From Muscardinus avellanarius (taxonomy: Eukaryota > Chordata > Mammalia > Rodentia > Gliridae), in assembly GCA_963383645.1 (NCBI GenBank), contig OY726573.1, forward strand, positions 21,480,345-21,544,344: a stretch of 64,000 nucleotides of DNA, read 5' to 3'. The notes below the pieces were generated by a model. The model was given only the letters and a program-made list of their open reading frames with translations, was not told where the DNA came from and did not search any database. A program made the position numbers and the translations under genes. The number at the start of each line of letters is the position of its first letter. Position 1 is the stretch's first letter. Shown piece after piece: positions 10,781 through 23,690 of this stretch.

Positions 10781-12230
10781 GCTGCTTTTTATCATTCAAA
10801 TTTATGAGCATTTCATATAAGTCAAACACAATAAAACCAGTGGAGTTTAAAAGCTCTTACCCTTTTATATTCAAGGCAGAAAACTGGTTGATGTGTTCTA
10901 GAAAGCTTTGCAAGCTCTACACCCTATTTTGGTATTCACTCGATTTTAATTATGCCCCCAAACCTCTAAAATAGCACTTGGGAATATAGGAAATTAATGG
11001 ATTTTAGCTCTTCATAAGGTGCAGTGCTTACCGAAATCATATTCCTTCTAATTATGGTTTTATATAAATTTTCCCCTAGACTCCATCAGTTTGCTCTAAT
11101 TCTAAAATATATTTTGCATTTTAATCATTATAAAGATCATTACCTACTTAAAAGTGTCATTTGGCTTTCTGAGGGGATTAGAATATTAGAATGTAAGTTA
11201 TTTGGTCTTGAGAGTTGAGAAACTTTGGGACGGGCAAGGGATGGGTCTTTTACCTACACTTACTACCTTTTTTTCTTTGAAATGAAATTGAAGTATGAAG
11301 AAAGGTATGAGGGTCAAGGGCTTGAGATCTGTTCTGGATATTTGTTCCCTATAGAGCTGAAAGTGCTACTAAAATTTTGTTACACTGAATGATTTGGCTT
11401 ACCATGATAGCTAGCTGGGTAAATAAATGTGACTTCTAAGAGGGGCTTCCCTCCCTCTCTGCAAATCCACAAGGAGGTGTTTGTCTAGTGGCTCAGGACC
11501 AGGAGATTTGAGCAGCAGTCCAGTGACTGTTGAAGAGCTAAAATGTTTTGGCCATCAGTTATCCTGTCTTTTCCTAGCCTGCTCAGAATTCTTACTGAGG
11601 ATGCAGTAGGTGAGTCTGGATTTCTTTTGGGTTAGAAGCCCCTCTAGACACTTCCTGCCAAATCCCCAAGGGCTAGACTGGAACCGGAGTGTGGACATGG
11701 TTAGAGGAGAGCAGGTCTGGAGTCACTGCTGTAGGCCTGTAGGAGAAACACTGTCTTTCCTTCTCTCCAGTATAATCTCGAGAATCTGACTGGCCACGAT
11801 TAGTCGGTGACTGTAAAAGAAGTATTTGTAGTTGATATATAGACCATTCTAGGACTCTCAGTTCTGCATACAAGTTGATGACCAAACCCTATTTTCAAAG
11901 AATGATTTTTTGCCTGGGGTGCTTGTGTATGAATACATTCTTTGAGCCTGTGGTGGGGCTAACCAATGGCTCTGGTGATTTGGATCCTAATAAAATACCT
12001 TTCTATGTGTCCACAACTAAAAATGAGTTTTCTCATTTCTTCATTCAAAAGACAGTTTACAAATGTGAGGAATAGGGCCTTTTGTTGTCAGGTAAGTTTT
12101 ATACCCTCTTTTTTTCTGCTTTAGAGAATGGGAAGTACGTTGATCTGTTTTAAGATATTACTATGGTATTTTCACAAGCAGCCTTGATTGAAGAAAATTT
12201 AATTTTGTATGAAATTTAAAATTAAGACTT
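10781..12230 (+). other. 1.45 kb SINE-free intron segment
   Basis: This is the longest SINE-free stretch in the first 25 kb. I found no exon with METTL16 character, no retroelement I recognise and no strong structured-RNA signal. Confidence 0.55.
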
Positions 12231-13115
12231 TGTGTGTATGTGTGGTACTGGGGATTGAACCAAGGGGCATTCTACCTCTGAGCTCCAACCCTGGCCCTAT
12301 TTTTTATTCTTTGTTTTGAATTAGTCTGACTAAGTTGCAGAGGGCCTCGCTAGTTGCTGAGGCTAGCCCTGAACTTGCAATTTTCCTGTCTCGGTTTCCT
12401 AAGTACTGGGACTACAAGCAAGTGTGCACCACCATGCCCTGCGGAAAATGAAGACGTTTTATAGAGGAAATTTACTTGCATTTTGACCATTTTTGCATAG
12501 CTGATTTTGTGTTCCTTGGCCTTCAATTATGTGGAATTCATCTTATATACAATGTACAAAGAGGAAGACAGCAAAATCTATTGTCTAAAAGTATTACTCT
12601 ACTTATGTGATAGACTAACATACATGCAATGACTGGAAAATCTAGTCTCCACAGTATGTACTGGTATGGGGTTTTGTCTTTGTTTTTGGTTTTTGTAGTA
12701 CTGGGGATTGAACCCAGGGACATTCTACCTCTAGCTACAACCCTAGCCCTATATTTTATTCTTTATTTTTGAAAATGGGTCTTAGTAAACTGTGGAGGGC
12801 CTCACTAAGTAGCTGAGGCTGGCTACAAATCTTCATTTCTTCTTTCTCAGCCTCCCAAGTACTGAGATTACAAGCATGCACTGCCACACCCAGTTTCAGC
12901 AAGTGGTTTAAATTGTTAAAGCCAGCTGGGTGCGTGGTGCACATTTTTAATCCCAGCATTTGGGAGGCTCAGGCAGCCTCAGCTACTTAGTGAGGCCCTT
13001 TGCAACTCAGTGAGACCCTGTTTCAAAATAAAGAACAAAAAATAGGGCTGAGAGTGCATCTCAGAGGGTAGGATACCTCTACCTCTAAGATGGGTTCCAT
13101 CACCAATACTGCAAT
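12231..13115. mobile_element. three SINEs upstream of an exon
   Basis: Reverse copies at 12240-12443 and 12690-12895 and a forward copy at 12920-13115. The space between (12444-12680) is unrecognised intron. Confidence 0.8.
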
Positions 13116-13265
13116 AAATAAAGAAAGAAATAATAAAGAAATAAATAAGCAAATAAATAGTTATCACCATTAGAATTCTTAGAAGAATGATGTTTTTATT
13201 AGGGTTACTTACATATGTTACCTTTCCCACATATGTAGAATGTCTTTTAATTTTCATTTTGCTAG

Positions 13266-13406
13266 GGACTGGGGCATCCTGCATCTATCCCTTACTTGGA
13301 GCAACTTTAAATGGATGGTATTTCCTTGCAACAGAAGTGGATGATATGTGTTTCAATTACGCCAAGAAAAATGTGGAACAAAATAACTTATCCGATCTCA
13401 TAAAAG
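13266..13406 (+). CDS. METTL16: METTL16 exon, residues ~110-157 (SAM-binding core)
   Basis: The acceptor TTTTGCTAG is followed by GGACTGGGG, which completes the GTGASCIYPLLGA stretch: the glycine-rich SAM motif when joined to IDIG of the previous exon. It continues as GWYFLATEVDDMCFNYAKKN, whose acidic residues belong to the second strand of the Rossmann fold that usually holds the SAM ribose. The donor AAAG|GTTAGC departs from the strong GTAAGT/GTGAGT consensus. Length is 141 bp; the exon ends after the first base of Val157. Confidence 0.96.
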
Positions 13407-13675
13407 GTTAGCTCCACAAAATAAATATCCCCTTACAGCTCTGTGTATTAACATTTCTTTTGCTTTAATGTACAGTCTTTAATAATTTTTAAAGATCTGG
13501 CGCATTGTAATTGAGTTTGCTCTTTTGTTACCAGACTTAACTCACAAAAAAAATAGTAAGTACAGATGATCTTCATTATTTCTGGATTCTGTATTTGTGA
13601 ATTTACCTGCTTGCTGAAATTTAAGTAGATTTTCTAAAATAAGTTTTCTTTTATAATTTGCTGTATGTCCTTAAT

Positions 13676-13676
<1 letters not shown>
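13407..13676 (+). other. intron, nothing recognised
   Basis: AT-rich single-copy intron downstream of the 13266-13406 exon. Confidence 0.5.

Positions 13677-13733
<57 letters not shown>
13677..13733. repeat. (TG)n microsatellite
   Basis: About 28 perfect TG units abutting a reverse SINE. Confidence 0.95.
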
Positions 13734-13736
<3 letters not shown>

Positions 13737-15343
13737 ATTCTTTATTTTGAAACAGGATCTCACTAAGTTTCCATGAACTACGATCCTCCTGTCTCAGCTC
13801 CTAAATGCTGGGATTATAAGTGTGCACCACCACACCCGGCTTCTTTCGTTCTTTTTTTTTTTTTAACAGTACTGGGGATGGAACCCAGGGGCACTTTACC
13901 TCCAACCTACACCCCAGCCCTATTTTTAAATCTTTTTAAATTATTTATTTATTTATCTATCTATCTATTTTGTAGAACTGGGGATGCAACCAAAAGGCAT
14001 TGTACCTCCGAGCTACACCCCAAGCCCTATTTTTTAGTCTTTTTATTTTTGAAACAAGGTCTCACTGAGTTGCTTCATTAGTTAGTTGAGGCTGTCTGCG
14101 AACTGTGATCCTCCGGTCTCAGCCTCCCAAATGCTGGGATTACAAGTGTGCACCACCACACCTGGCTTTTATTTATTTATATGTGTGTATGCGGTACTGG
14201 GGATTGAACCCAGAGGTTCATGTAAGGTCTACGCTATCTGCCCAGCCCTATTTTATTGCTTATTTTGAAACAGTGTCTGCTGGGCGTGATGGCACACACT
14301 TGTAATCCCAGTACTTGTGTAGCTGAGATAGGAGGATTAAAGGTTCAAGGATAGCCTCAACAAATAGTGAGACTCTTATCAACCTAGTGAGACCCTGTTT
14401 CCAAATAAAGTGTCTCACTAAGTTGCTAAGTCTGACCTCAAACTTGTGGTCCTTCTATGTCAGCCTTCCAAATACTGAGATCACAGATGTGCACCACTCT
14501 ACTTGGCTCAAAGTTCATAGTGTGTTTGTGTGTGAGAGAGACTGGGGATGGAACCCAGGGACTTTCTACATCCAGGCTACAGTTTCGGACCTATTTTATA
14601 TTTTGTTTGGAAACAGGGTCTCACTAAGTTGCTGAAAGCCTCACTAAGTAGCTGAGTCTGGCTTGGAAGCTGTGTGATCCTCCTGTCTCAGCCTCCCAAG
14701 TGCTGAGGTTACAGGTGGACACCACCACACCTATTTTATTAATTAATTAATTTATTTATTTGCAGCACTGGGGATGTAACCCAGGGGCATTGAGTAGCTG
14801 AGGCTGACCCTCATTTCTCAGCCTCCCACATGCTGAGATTACAAGCATGCAACACAATGCTGACTTATTTTATTATGGGGGCACATACTTGTAAACCCAG
14901 TAGTTGGGAGACTACTGGAGGATCACAGGTTCAAGGCCAACCTCAGGAAAAAGTGAGACTCTCATCAATCTATCAAGAACCTGTTTCAGAATAAAAATAA
15001 AATAGGGATAGGGGTATAGCTTGGAGGTATCATGCCCCTGGGAAAGGAAGGAAGGATGGATGGGTGGATGGAAGGAAGGGGGATAATATTGTTAATGCTT
15101 TCGGGGTTTTTTGTTTGTTTGTTTGTTTGTTTGTTTTTTAACAGTACTGGGGATGGAACCCAGGCATTTTCTACCTCTGAGTAACACTCCAACCCTATTT
15201 TTTTATTCTTTATTTTAGAACAGAGTCTCACTGAGTTGCAAAAGGCCTCACTAAGTAGCTGAGGCTGGCTTTGAACCTGTGCAATCCTCCTGTCTCAGCC
15301 TCCCAAGTGCTGGGATTACAAACTTGCACCACCACGCCCAGCT
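13737..15343. mobile_element. SINE cluster with a nested 7SL monomer
   Basis: Reverse copies at 13737-13841, 13865-13925, 13972-14167, 14190-14512, 14540-14732, 14760-14860 and 15142-15343; a forward copy at 14873-15050. In 14190-14512 a forward monomer without a right half (~14280-14408) interrupts the reverse copy, with GTGTCT on both sides. Confidence 0.75.
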
Positions 15344-15796
15344 AATTCTGTTTTTTTTTTAACTGATTAATTCAGAGTCCAGCAGCTTTGAGCAGTGAGC
15401 ATGTCTTAGTTGGATGACTCACTCTGTCTTTAATGAGGTTGTATTCTAGTCATTGGCTGTGCTAGTCACTGAAAATATTGACTGCTGACAGAAGTGTGCT
15501 TCCAAAATGGCTCTCTCACATGGCCCCTGGAAAGAAACTAGCTCATTGCCACCTGGATCTCTATGGGGCTAGGTATCTTTACAGCATTTCAGCTGGCCTC
15601 TCCTAGAGCAAGTATTCAAGAAAAGTACAAGGAGGAAGTTCCTACTGCTCCTTATGATTTGCCCAGTCATTTCCATCAAATTCTGTTTTATACAATTGAG
15701 TGATTTAAATACACCCTACACTCAAAGGGAGGAAAATTAAATTCCACATCTTGAAGGGAGAAATACACACACACACACACACACACACTTTTTTGG
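15344..15796 (+). other. intron, nothing recognised, with (AC)n
   Basis: Single-copy sequence to about 15760, then a (CA)n run at 15764-15788. Confidence 0.55.
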
Positions 15797-16000
15797 GGGG
15801 GGGTTCCTGGGGGTAGAACCCAGGGGCCTTCTACCTCCAGGCTACATTCCCAAACCTATTTTTATATTTTATTTGGAAACAGGGTCTCACTAAGTTGCTG
15901 AGAGCCTCACTAAGCTGCTGAGGCTGGCTCTGAACCTGTGCGATCCTCCTGTCGCAGCCTCCCAAGCACTGGGATTGCAAGTGTGCGCACCACGTCCGGT
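15797..16000 (-). mobile_element. dimeric SINE 68 bp upstream of the NPPF exon
   Basis: A reverse B-form copy with complete ends. It lies within about 70 bp of the splice acceptor, so it could affect branch-point recognition. Confidence 0.85.
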
Positions 16001-16067
16001 GAGTGTGTTTATATTTTAAAACCACTGCAGCATTGATAGTAGTTGATGGTTTCTATTTGTCTCCTAG

Positions 16068-16183
16068 TGGTAAAAGTGCCGCAGAAGACACTCCTGATGG
16101 ATGCTCTCAAAGAAGAATCTGAAATAATCTATGATTTTTGCATGTGCAACCCTCCCTTTTTTGCCAACCAGTTGGAAGCCAAG
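16068..16183 (+). CDS. METTL16: METTL16 exon with catalytic NPPF motif, residues ~157-195
   Basis: The acceptor CTCCTAG precedes the exon and the donor is AAG|GTAAAA. It encodes VKVPQKTLLMDALKEESEII and then YDFCMCNPPFFANQLEAK. NPPF at 16148-16159 is the catalytic (D/N)PP(F/Y/W) motif of N6-adenine methyltransferases and falls at residues 184-187, as in human METTL16. The preceding segment corresponds to the mobile loop region reported near the active site. Length is 116 bp; it ends in phase 0. Confidence 0.97.
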
Positions 16184-16214
16184 GTAAAATATCTTTTGCT
16201 TTAGAGTAATTGAA

Positions 16215-17540
16215 TATTAGCAGGGTATGGTGGCACACATTGTAATCCTAATACTTGAGAGAATGAAACAGGAAGATCATAGCTTTGAGACCAGCCTCAG
16301 CAACTTAGTGAGGCTTTCCAGAACTTAATAAGACCCTGTTTCTAAATAAAAAATAAAATAGGGCTAGGGCCAAGTACTTGGATTACAAGCATGTGCCACC
16401 ATACCCCTCCTCCCAATAAAGGGCAGCTTTTATTTTCAAAGCTATGTTAGTATGTTTTGGTTTTAAGTATTTAAAAATCCCAGTGTAAGCCAGATGTGGG
16501 GGCACATGCTTCTAATTCTAGTACTTGGAAGGCTGAGACAGGAGGACTGCAGATTTGAAGACACTAAGCAAATAGTGAGACTTTAATCAGCCTCCGGCTG
16601 AGACCAGGGGATCGCGGTTCACGGACAGCCTCAGCTACTTAGTGAGGCCCTCTGCAACTCAGTGAGGTCCTGCTTCAAAATAAAGAACAAAAAACAGGTA
16701 GAGGTAGAATGCCCTTGGGTTCCATCTCCAGACCCGAAAATAAAAAAAGAAAAATAGAAATAAAAATAAAGTAGGGCTAGAGTGTAGCTCAGAGATAAAA
16801 TACCCCTGGGTTCAAGTCCCAGTGCCACAAAAATTAATTAATTAAGGCCGGGTGTGGTGGCGCACGCTTGTAATCCCTGCTCTTGGGAGGCGGAGACAGG
16901 AGGATCACACAGGTTCGAAGCCAGCCGTGCTGGCTTAAGAGACCCTGTTTACAAATAAAAGCATAAAATAGGTCTGGGAGTGTAGCCTGGAGGTAGAAGG
17001 GCTTCCAGGAACCTCAGTACCACCATAAATAAATAAATAAATAAATATTCTTTATTTTAAAACAGGGACTCACTGAGTTGCAAAGGGCCTAAGTAGTAGC
17101 TGAGTCTGTCTGTGAGCCCGTGATCCTCCAGTCTCAGCCTCTCAAATGCTGGGATTACAAGAGAGTGCCACCACGCCCTGCTTAGCCTTTATTTTGAGAT
17201 AGGATATTGCTTAATTGCTGAGACCAACTTTCCTCTTATAATCCTCTTGTCACAGTCTCCTATGTACAGGAATTAGAGATGTGCATCACCATGCCCTTTG
17301 ACTGTGTGCTAGATTATATTAAGAAACTTGGTTCTTGCTGGGCACGGTGGTATACATCTGTAATCCCAGTACTTGGGCAGCTGTGACTGGAGGTGAAGGT
17401 AGGGAGCTGGTAACAGGTTTCAGGCGAGTCATGGTAACTTAGCAAGGCCCCCTTTCAAAATAAAAAATAAAATATTGCTGGTCATGTAGCTTCGGAGTTA
17501 GGTTACCCCTTGGTTCAGTCCACACACACACAAAAAAAAA
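16215..17540. mobile_element. SINE cluster filling the intron between two exons
   Basis: Forward copies at 16215-16410, 16488-16590, 16590-16740, 16744-16830 (right half), 16846-17030 (H form with stem AAGCCAGC-CGT-GCTGGCTT) and 17335-17540. Reverse pieces at 17040-17185 and 17186-17300. Confidence 0.75.
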
Positions 17541-17592
17541 GACTGTTTTTAAGGTTTGAAAATGTCTCACCAGGGTTTTTGTTGTTGTTCAG

Positions 17593-17735
17593 GGAGTAAA
17601 CTCTCGAAACCCTCGAAGACCTCCACCTAGTTCTGTAAATACAGGAGGCATCACAGAAATTATGGCAGAAGGAGGCGAGTTAGAATTTGTTAAAAGGATC
17701 ATCCACGACAGTTTTCAACTTAAAAAAAGGCTAAG
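17593..17735 (+). CDS. METTL16: METTL16 exon, residues ~196-243
   Basis: The acceptor GTTGTTCAG precedes GGAGTAAAC and the donor is CTAAG|GTAAGT. It encodes GVNSRNPRRPPPSSVNTGGI, ITEIMAEGGELEFVKRIIHD and SFQLKKRLR. This is the METTL16-specific insertion after NPPF, rich in Arg and Pro and important for RNA binding in the family, followed by the helix carrying GGELEF. Length is 143 bp; it ends after two bases of Arg243. Confidence 0.96.
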
Positions 17736-18250
17736 GTAAGTTGTTTATTACAGCCCAGGATATTTGCCCACTGTATAATTTCTGAAAGAACCTTATGACT
17801 CAGAGGAAATGTAATCAGAAATCTGAAGAATAAGGACGGACGGTTTGAAAAGGTAGTGGATCCTGCACTCTGCAAAGATCTGTTTCTGAGGATGTGTGCC
17901 TGCCTGTAATTAATGTGTGTTTCTTGTAATCATCTATGCTACACAGATGGAAAGGAGGAAAATACCATATGATTATATTTCTCCCCTTAGTATGGTCCTG
18001 TGATGGAATAAAACAGACTCAAATATGGCTTTTGATTAGAAAACAGATGAGTTCAGATCTGTCCCATGAACCATAACAAATTTGTTGCCTAGTCCTTGAA
18101 GCAGTTTATATTTTGGGAATCAATCTCCCAAAACAGTGATAGATGTGAGGACATTAAGCTGTCAACACCTTAACGGAGGGAAACCCAGGTCAGTAACCAG
18201 CTCTAGAGAAGGGTTAAGTCTTAAGGCTATTCCCCTTTTTAGGTACTTGG
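17736..18250 (+). other. intron, single-copy, nothing recognised
   Basis: No SINE and no coding signal. Confidence 0.55.
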
Positions 18251-18845
18251 GATGAAAACCAAGAGGCTTTTTTTTTTTTGGGGGGGGGGTGGAACCCACC
18301 AGAGGCTTTCTACCTCCAAGCTATACTCCCAGACCTATTTTTATATTTTATTTGGAAACAGGGTCTCACTAAGTTGCTGAGAGCCTCACTAAGTAGCTGA
18401 GGCTGGCTTCGAACCTGTGTGATCCTCCTGTCTCAGCCTCCCTCCCAAGTGCGGGGATTACAAGTGTGAGTCACCACGCCCAGTTTTTAATTTGTATTTT
18501 GAAACAGGGTCTCCCTAGGTTGATGAGAGTCTCAGTACTTGCTGAGGTTGTCCTCAAACTTTCAGTCCCCCTGTTTCAGCCTTCCAAGTACTGGGATTAC
18601 AAATGTGCAACACGATGGCCAGATAAAACATTTTTTTTTCCTTCGGGTCTGGGGATGGAACCCAGGGGGGCATTCAACCCCTGAGCTACACCCCCTGCCC
18701 TATTTTGTTATTCTTTATTTTGAAACAGGGTCTCACTGAGTTGCAGAGGGCCTCACTAAGTAGCTGAGGCTGTCTGCGAATCGCGATCCCCCGGTCTCAG
18801 CCTCCCGAATGCTGGGATTACAAGTGTGTGCCACCACGCCCGGCT
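18251..18845 (-). mobile_element. three reverse-strand SINEs
   Basis: Copies at 18270-18483, 18484-18625 and 18641-18845. The last is C form and flanked by the direct repeat CAGATAAAAC (before ~18631, after ~18846), a clear target-site duplication. Confidence 0.85.
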
Positions 18846-19044
18846 CAGATAAAACTTTTTAAAACCTAATTATTTTGGGCAACACACCTGTCATTAAGCA
18901 GTGTAACATACTTGATAAGAGCAGTTTTCTCACTGTACTGCACACCTGCCAAATGTTGTTAATGAGATGGATAATGTGATCCAAAGCTAGAAAGCTCTCA
19001 ATACTAGCATGTAGCTTTTAGACATAGGGAAGAGGGGAAGAATT

Positions 19045-20965
19045 TATTTTTGTGTGGCAAATGCATGTAATAAAACCTACCATCATAGCCAGGCGTGGTG
19101 GCTCACTCTTATAACCCCAGTGGTTGGGAGGTTGAGACAGGAGGATCGCAATTTTGTGGTCAGCTTCGGCTACTTAGTGAGACCATCTGCAACTTAGTAA
19201 GATTCTGTTTTAAAATAAATAAGCCAGGTGTGATGGTGCACACTTGTAATCCCAGCATTTAGGAGGCTGAGACAGTAGGATCATGTTTCACAGACAGCTT
19301 CAGCTACTTAGTGAGACCATTTGCAACTCAGTGAGACCCTATTTCAAAATAAAGAATAAAAAGTAGGGCTGGGGGAGTAGCTCGAAGATTGCCCCAGACC
19401 AGTGCAAAAAAAAAAAAAGAAAAGAAAAGAAATTTTGGTCCTAGGGATGGAACCCAGGGGCATTCACCAAGCTGCATCCGCTGCCCTATTTTTTATTCTT
19501 TATTTTGAAACAGGGTTTTACTAATTTGTGGAGGGCCTCACTAAGTAGCTAGGGCTGTCCAGGAACTGCGATCCTCTGGTCTCAGCCTCGCGAATGCTGG
19601 GATTACAAGCGTTCGCCACCACGCCCAGCTTATTTATTTTGAAGCAGAGTCTCACTGAGTTACAAAGGGCCTAAGTAGTAGCTGAGGCTGGCCACGAACT
19701 CTCAGCCTCCCAAATGCTGGGATTACAAGCGTGAGCCACCACGCCAGCTAAAATCTACTGCCTTAATAGGTTGTTGTTGTTGTTGTCGTCGCTGTTTTGT
19801 AAGTGGATAACTCATTATTGCTAACTACATTCACGATGTTGTGCGGCCAATCCCTAGCCCCTTTACTTTCCAATACTATAACTCTTGTTTTGTTTTGTTT
19901 TTGTGGTACTGGATGGAACCCAGGGCATTCTACCTTCAAGCTACACCCCAGCCCTATTTTTTATTCTTTATTTTGAAACAGGGTCTCACTGAATTGCAAA
20001 GGGTCTCACTAAGTACTAGCTGAGGCTGACCTTGAACTACAGTCCTCCTGTCTCAGCCTCCCAAATGCTGGTATTATAAGCATGCCCTAACTCACCTGGC
20101 TAACTATATATGTGTTGAACAACTCACCATTCCTCCCTTCCTCTGGCCTCTGTCATTGCTGTGTTTTGTCTGTATGAATTTGACTATTCTAGGTACCTAA
20201 TGTAAGTGGAAGCATACAGTATTTGTCCTTTTATGATTTACTTATTTCAATTAGCATAATTTATTTATTTACTTATTTATTTTTGCGGTACTGGGGATGG
20301 AACTCAGGGGCATTCTACCTCCTGAGCTATACCCCCAGCCTCATTTTTTATTCTTTATTTTGAAACAGGGTCTCACTGAGTTGCAAAGGGCCTTGCTATG
20401 TAGCTGAGGCTGTCTGCAAACCAAAATCTCCTGTCTCGGCCTCCTAAATGATGAGATTACAAGCCTAGGCCACCATGCCTGGATTAGCATAATGTTTTCA
20501 AAGTTTGCCATATTATAGCATTTATTATAATTTGCTTCCTAAGCTGGGCATGGAGGTACATGCTTGTAATGCCAGTATTTGGGAGGCTGAGATTCCGGTT
20601 CACAGTGGAGGTTCACAGACAGCCTTAGCTGCTTAGTGAGGCCCTTTGCAACTCAGTGAGACCCTATTTCCAAATAAAGAATAAAAAAAACAGGGCTAGG
20701 GGTTTAACTTGGAGTTAGAATCCCCCTGGGTTCCATCCCCAATACTACAAAATAATAATAATAATAATAATTATTATTATTATTATTATTATTATTATTT
20801 GCTTCCTTTTTAAGGTAATATTAATTTTTCATGGTGTCTACCACATATCTTTATTCATTAATTGACACTAAAAGTTGTTCCTACCCTTTGTTCTTCTGTA
20901 CAAGGATGTGTGAACGTGGTTGTATAAATATCCCTTAGGACCCTAGATATAATTGCTCAATAGGG
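19045..20965 (+). mobile_element. old L1 fragment split by several SINEs
   Basis: Blocks at ~19045-19087, 19753-19885, 20101-20258, 20483-20543 and 20798-20960 read in order like one L1 near-3' region. Diagnostic pieces are ATTCACGATGTTGTGCGGCC, CCTCTGTCATTGCTGTGTT, ATGAATTTGACTATTCTAGG, AAGTGGAAGCATACAGTATT, TTAGCATAATG and the GTGTGAACGTGGTTGTATAA region. Intervening SINEs: forward 19088-19225 and 19226-19415; reverse 19432-19630 and 19630-19752; reverse 19896-20100; reverse 20281-20482 (flanks ATTAGCATAAT); forward 20544-20748 (flanks ATTTGCTTCCT). Confidence 0.8.
20750..20800. repeat. (AAT)n(ATT)n perfect palindrome
   Basis: About seven AAT units run directly into about ten ATT units at the tail of a SINE, giving a self-complementary tract of ~40 bp centred near 20770. 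Confidence 0.9.
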
Positions 20966-21009
20966 AAGAATCTTTTTTCCTTTTCTGTTGGTTTTTTGTT
21001 TGTTGGTTG

Positions 21010-21012
21010 GTT

Positions 21013-21063
<51 letters not shown>

Positions 21064-21262
21064 GTACTGGGGGTGGAACCCAGGGGCTTTACTACCTCCG
21101 GGCTGTACTCCTAGACCTGCTTTATACTTTCTTTGCAAACTGGGTCTCACTAAGTTGCTGAAAACCTCACTGAGTAGCTGAGGCTGGCTTCAAACCTATG
21201 TGATCCTCCTGTTTCAGCCTCCCAAGTGCCAGGATTACAAGCGTGTGCACCACCACTCCCAG
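21010..21262 (-). mobile_element. SINE with a T46 tail
   Basis: A reverse B/H-like copy at 21062-21262, preceded by an uninterrupted poly(T) of about 46 bases, which implies a recent insertion. Confidence 0.85.
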
Positions 21263-21415
21263 CTCTTCTGCTGGAAATTTAGGTGTTCATATTTGCTTAT
21301 TTTACTAAAAGCCCAATTCTAAAATAAACAAATATCTGGATTTTTCAGTACAATTTAAATGTTTGTGGAAAGCAACTTGGTTATCAGATGGTCTGCCTTA
21401 GAAAAGTTACACATT

Positions 21416-22575
21416 AGCCAGGCGTCTTGGGGCATGCTTGTAATCCCAGTGCTAGGGAGGCTGAGACAGGAGGATCGCACAGGTTCAAAGCCAGCCTCTG
21501 CTACTTAGTGAGGCTCTCAGCAACTTAGTGAGACCCTGTTTCCAAATAAAGTATAAAATAGGTCTGGGAGTATAGCCCGGCGGTAGAAAAGCCCCTGGGT
21601 TCCACCCCCAGTGCCACAAAAAAAAGAGAAAAAGAAGTTACACATTGCTGAAGCAAAAGTTTAGTATAATTTTCACTTTAATTGATTTCTTCAAAGGCAC
21701 AGTAGAAGCCAGGCGTGGTGGCGCGCACTTGTAATCTCAGTTCTTGGGAGACTGAGACAGGAGAATCGCTGGTTCTTGGCCACCGTTAGCAACTTAGTGA
21801 GGCCCTCCCTACTTAGTGAGAATTCGTTTCAAAACAAAGAATAGTTCAGTGTGTGACTCAGAGGTAGAATACTCTTGCTTTCATTCCCCATATCACAAAA
21901 CAAAACATATGTATGTTGAAATGTTGAAAAAATAAGACATACCAAGCACTGAGAAAAGTAAGTAAAATAAGGAAGGCAGAGTAAGCTCAGTACTTGGGAG
22001 GCTGAGGCAGGAGTATCACAGGTCAGAGGCCAGTTTTAGCAATTTTTCAGGGCCCTCAGCAACAGTGAGACTCTTTCAAAATAAAAATTTAAAAAAAAGG
22101 GCTGAGGATGTAGCTTGAATCTGAGGTAGAAAACCACTGAGTTCAATACTAAATGATTCAGCCGGGCGTGATGGCACACGCTTGTAATCCCAGCATTCGG
22201 GAGGCTGAGACCGGAGCATCACGGTTTGCGGACAACCTCAGCTACTTAGTGAGGCCCTTTGCAACTCAGTGAGATCCTGTTTCAAAATAAAGAATAAAAA
22301 ATAGGGCAGGGGAGCCGGGCGTGGTGGCGCACGCTTGTAATCCCCGCGCTTGGGAGGCAGAAACAGGAGGATCGCGCAGGTTCGAAGCCAGACGCGTGCG
22401 CTGGCTTAGGAGACCCTGTTTCCAAATTAAAAAAAAATGTAAAAATAGGTCTGGGAGTGTAGCCCAGAGGTAGAAGGGCTTCCAGGAACCCCAGTACCAC
22501 CAAAAAAAAAAAAAAAAAAGGGCAGGGGGTGTAGCTCGGAGGTCAAATACCTCTAGGTTCCATCCCCAGTTTGGG
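21416..22575 (+). mobile_element. forward SINEs, one clearly nested
   Basis: Copies at 21416-21620, 21706-21900 and 21970-22155. A C-form copy at 22160-22575 is interrupted by an H-form copy at 22315-22510. The outer right half breaks at GGGCAGGGG and resumes with GGGCAGGGG, which is the target duplication. Confidence 0.85.
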
Positions 22576-22745
22576 GGGGGGGGAGATACTAAATGATTCA
22601 AGGACCCATGGATCTGGGAACTATAGTAGCCTCAAATTGGATAAAATGTTTACTTTTGCTAGCAAGGATAAATCAAGTGCCCATAGTTGCTGTGGATAGT
22701 TGATGTTTGCAAACTTGTATCATTCAGGGAAAACATTACCAGTTA

Positions 22746-23690
22746 TAGCTGAGCATGGTAATCACATGCTTATAACCCCAATATTTGGGAGGCTGAGACA
22801 GGAGAATTGTAAATCTGAGACCAGCTCAGGAATTTAAGGAAATCCTGTTTCAAAATAAAAATAAAGGGCTAGGAGCCGGGCATTGTGGCACACACTAGTA
22901 ATCCCAGCTTTCGGGAGGCTGAGACCTGAGGATCAAGGTTCACGGACAGCCTCAGCTACTTAATGAGACCCTCCACAACTTAGTGAGACCCTGTTTCAAA
23001 TTAAAGAATAAAAAATAGGGTAGGGTCTCAGAGGTTGAATTCCCCTGGGTTCCATCCCCAGACCCACAAAAAAATAAAGTAAATAAAGGGCTAGGTATGT
23101 TGCTTGGCTGTAGAATGCCCCTGAGTTCAATTCCCAGTACCAAAAATAGATTAATTAATTAGTTAACTAATTAATACAGGGTTCAAGTGTATACTGCTAG
23201 GACTCAGGCAGGTATGGACAGAAATTGAAAGAAAAAAGAGTTGGACATGGTGGTACACACCTATAATCCTAGTACTTGGGAGGCTGAGTCAGGAGGATCA
23301 CAGGTTCGAAGCAAGCCTCAGCTACTTAGTGAGACTCTCACTATTTCCAGATAAACTCTATTTCCAGATAAAATAGGTCCGGGGATTAGGTAGAAGGCCT
23401 CTGGGTTCCATCCCCAGTACCAAAAAATAAAATAAAATTGGGCTTTGGGACAAATGATTTTTGCAGTTTCAATCCTTAAATGATTATCTATAGCTGGGCG
23501 TAGTGGCACACACTTATAATCCCTGTGCTTGGGAGGCTGAGACAGGAGGATTGCATGGGTTCAAAGCCAGCCTCAGCTACTTAGTGAGGCTCTCAGCAAC
23601 TTAGTGAGACCCTGTTTCCAAATAAAATATTAAAAAAAAGTCTGGGAGTATAGCCCAGAGGTAGAAAGCCTCTGGGTTCCATCCCCAGTA
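22746..23690 (+). mobile_element. forward SINEs
   Basis: Monomer 22746-22870; dimers 22876-23073, 23240-23430 and 23494-23690; isolated right half 23089-23143. Confidence 0.8.
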
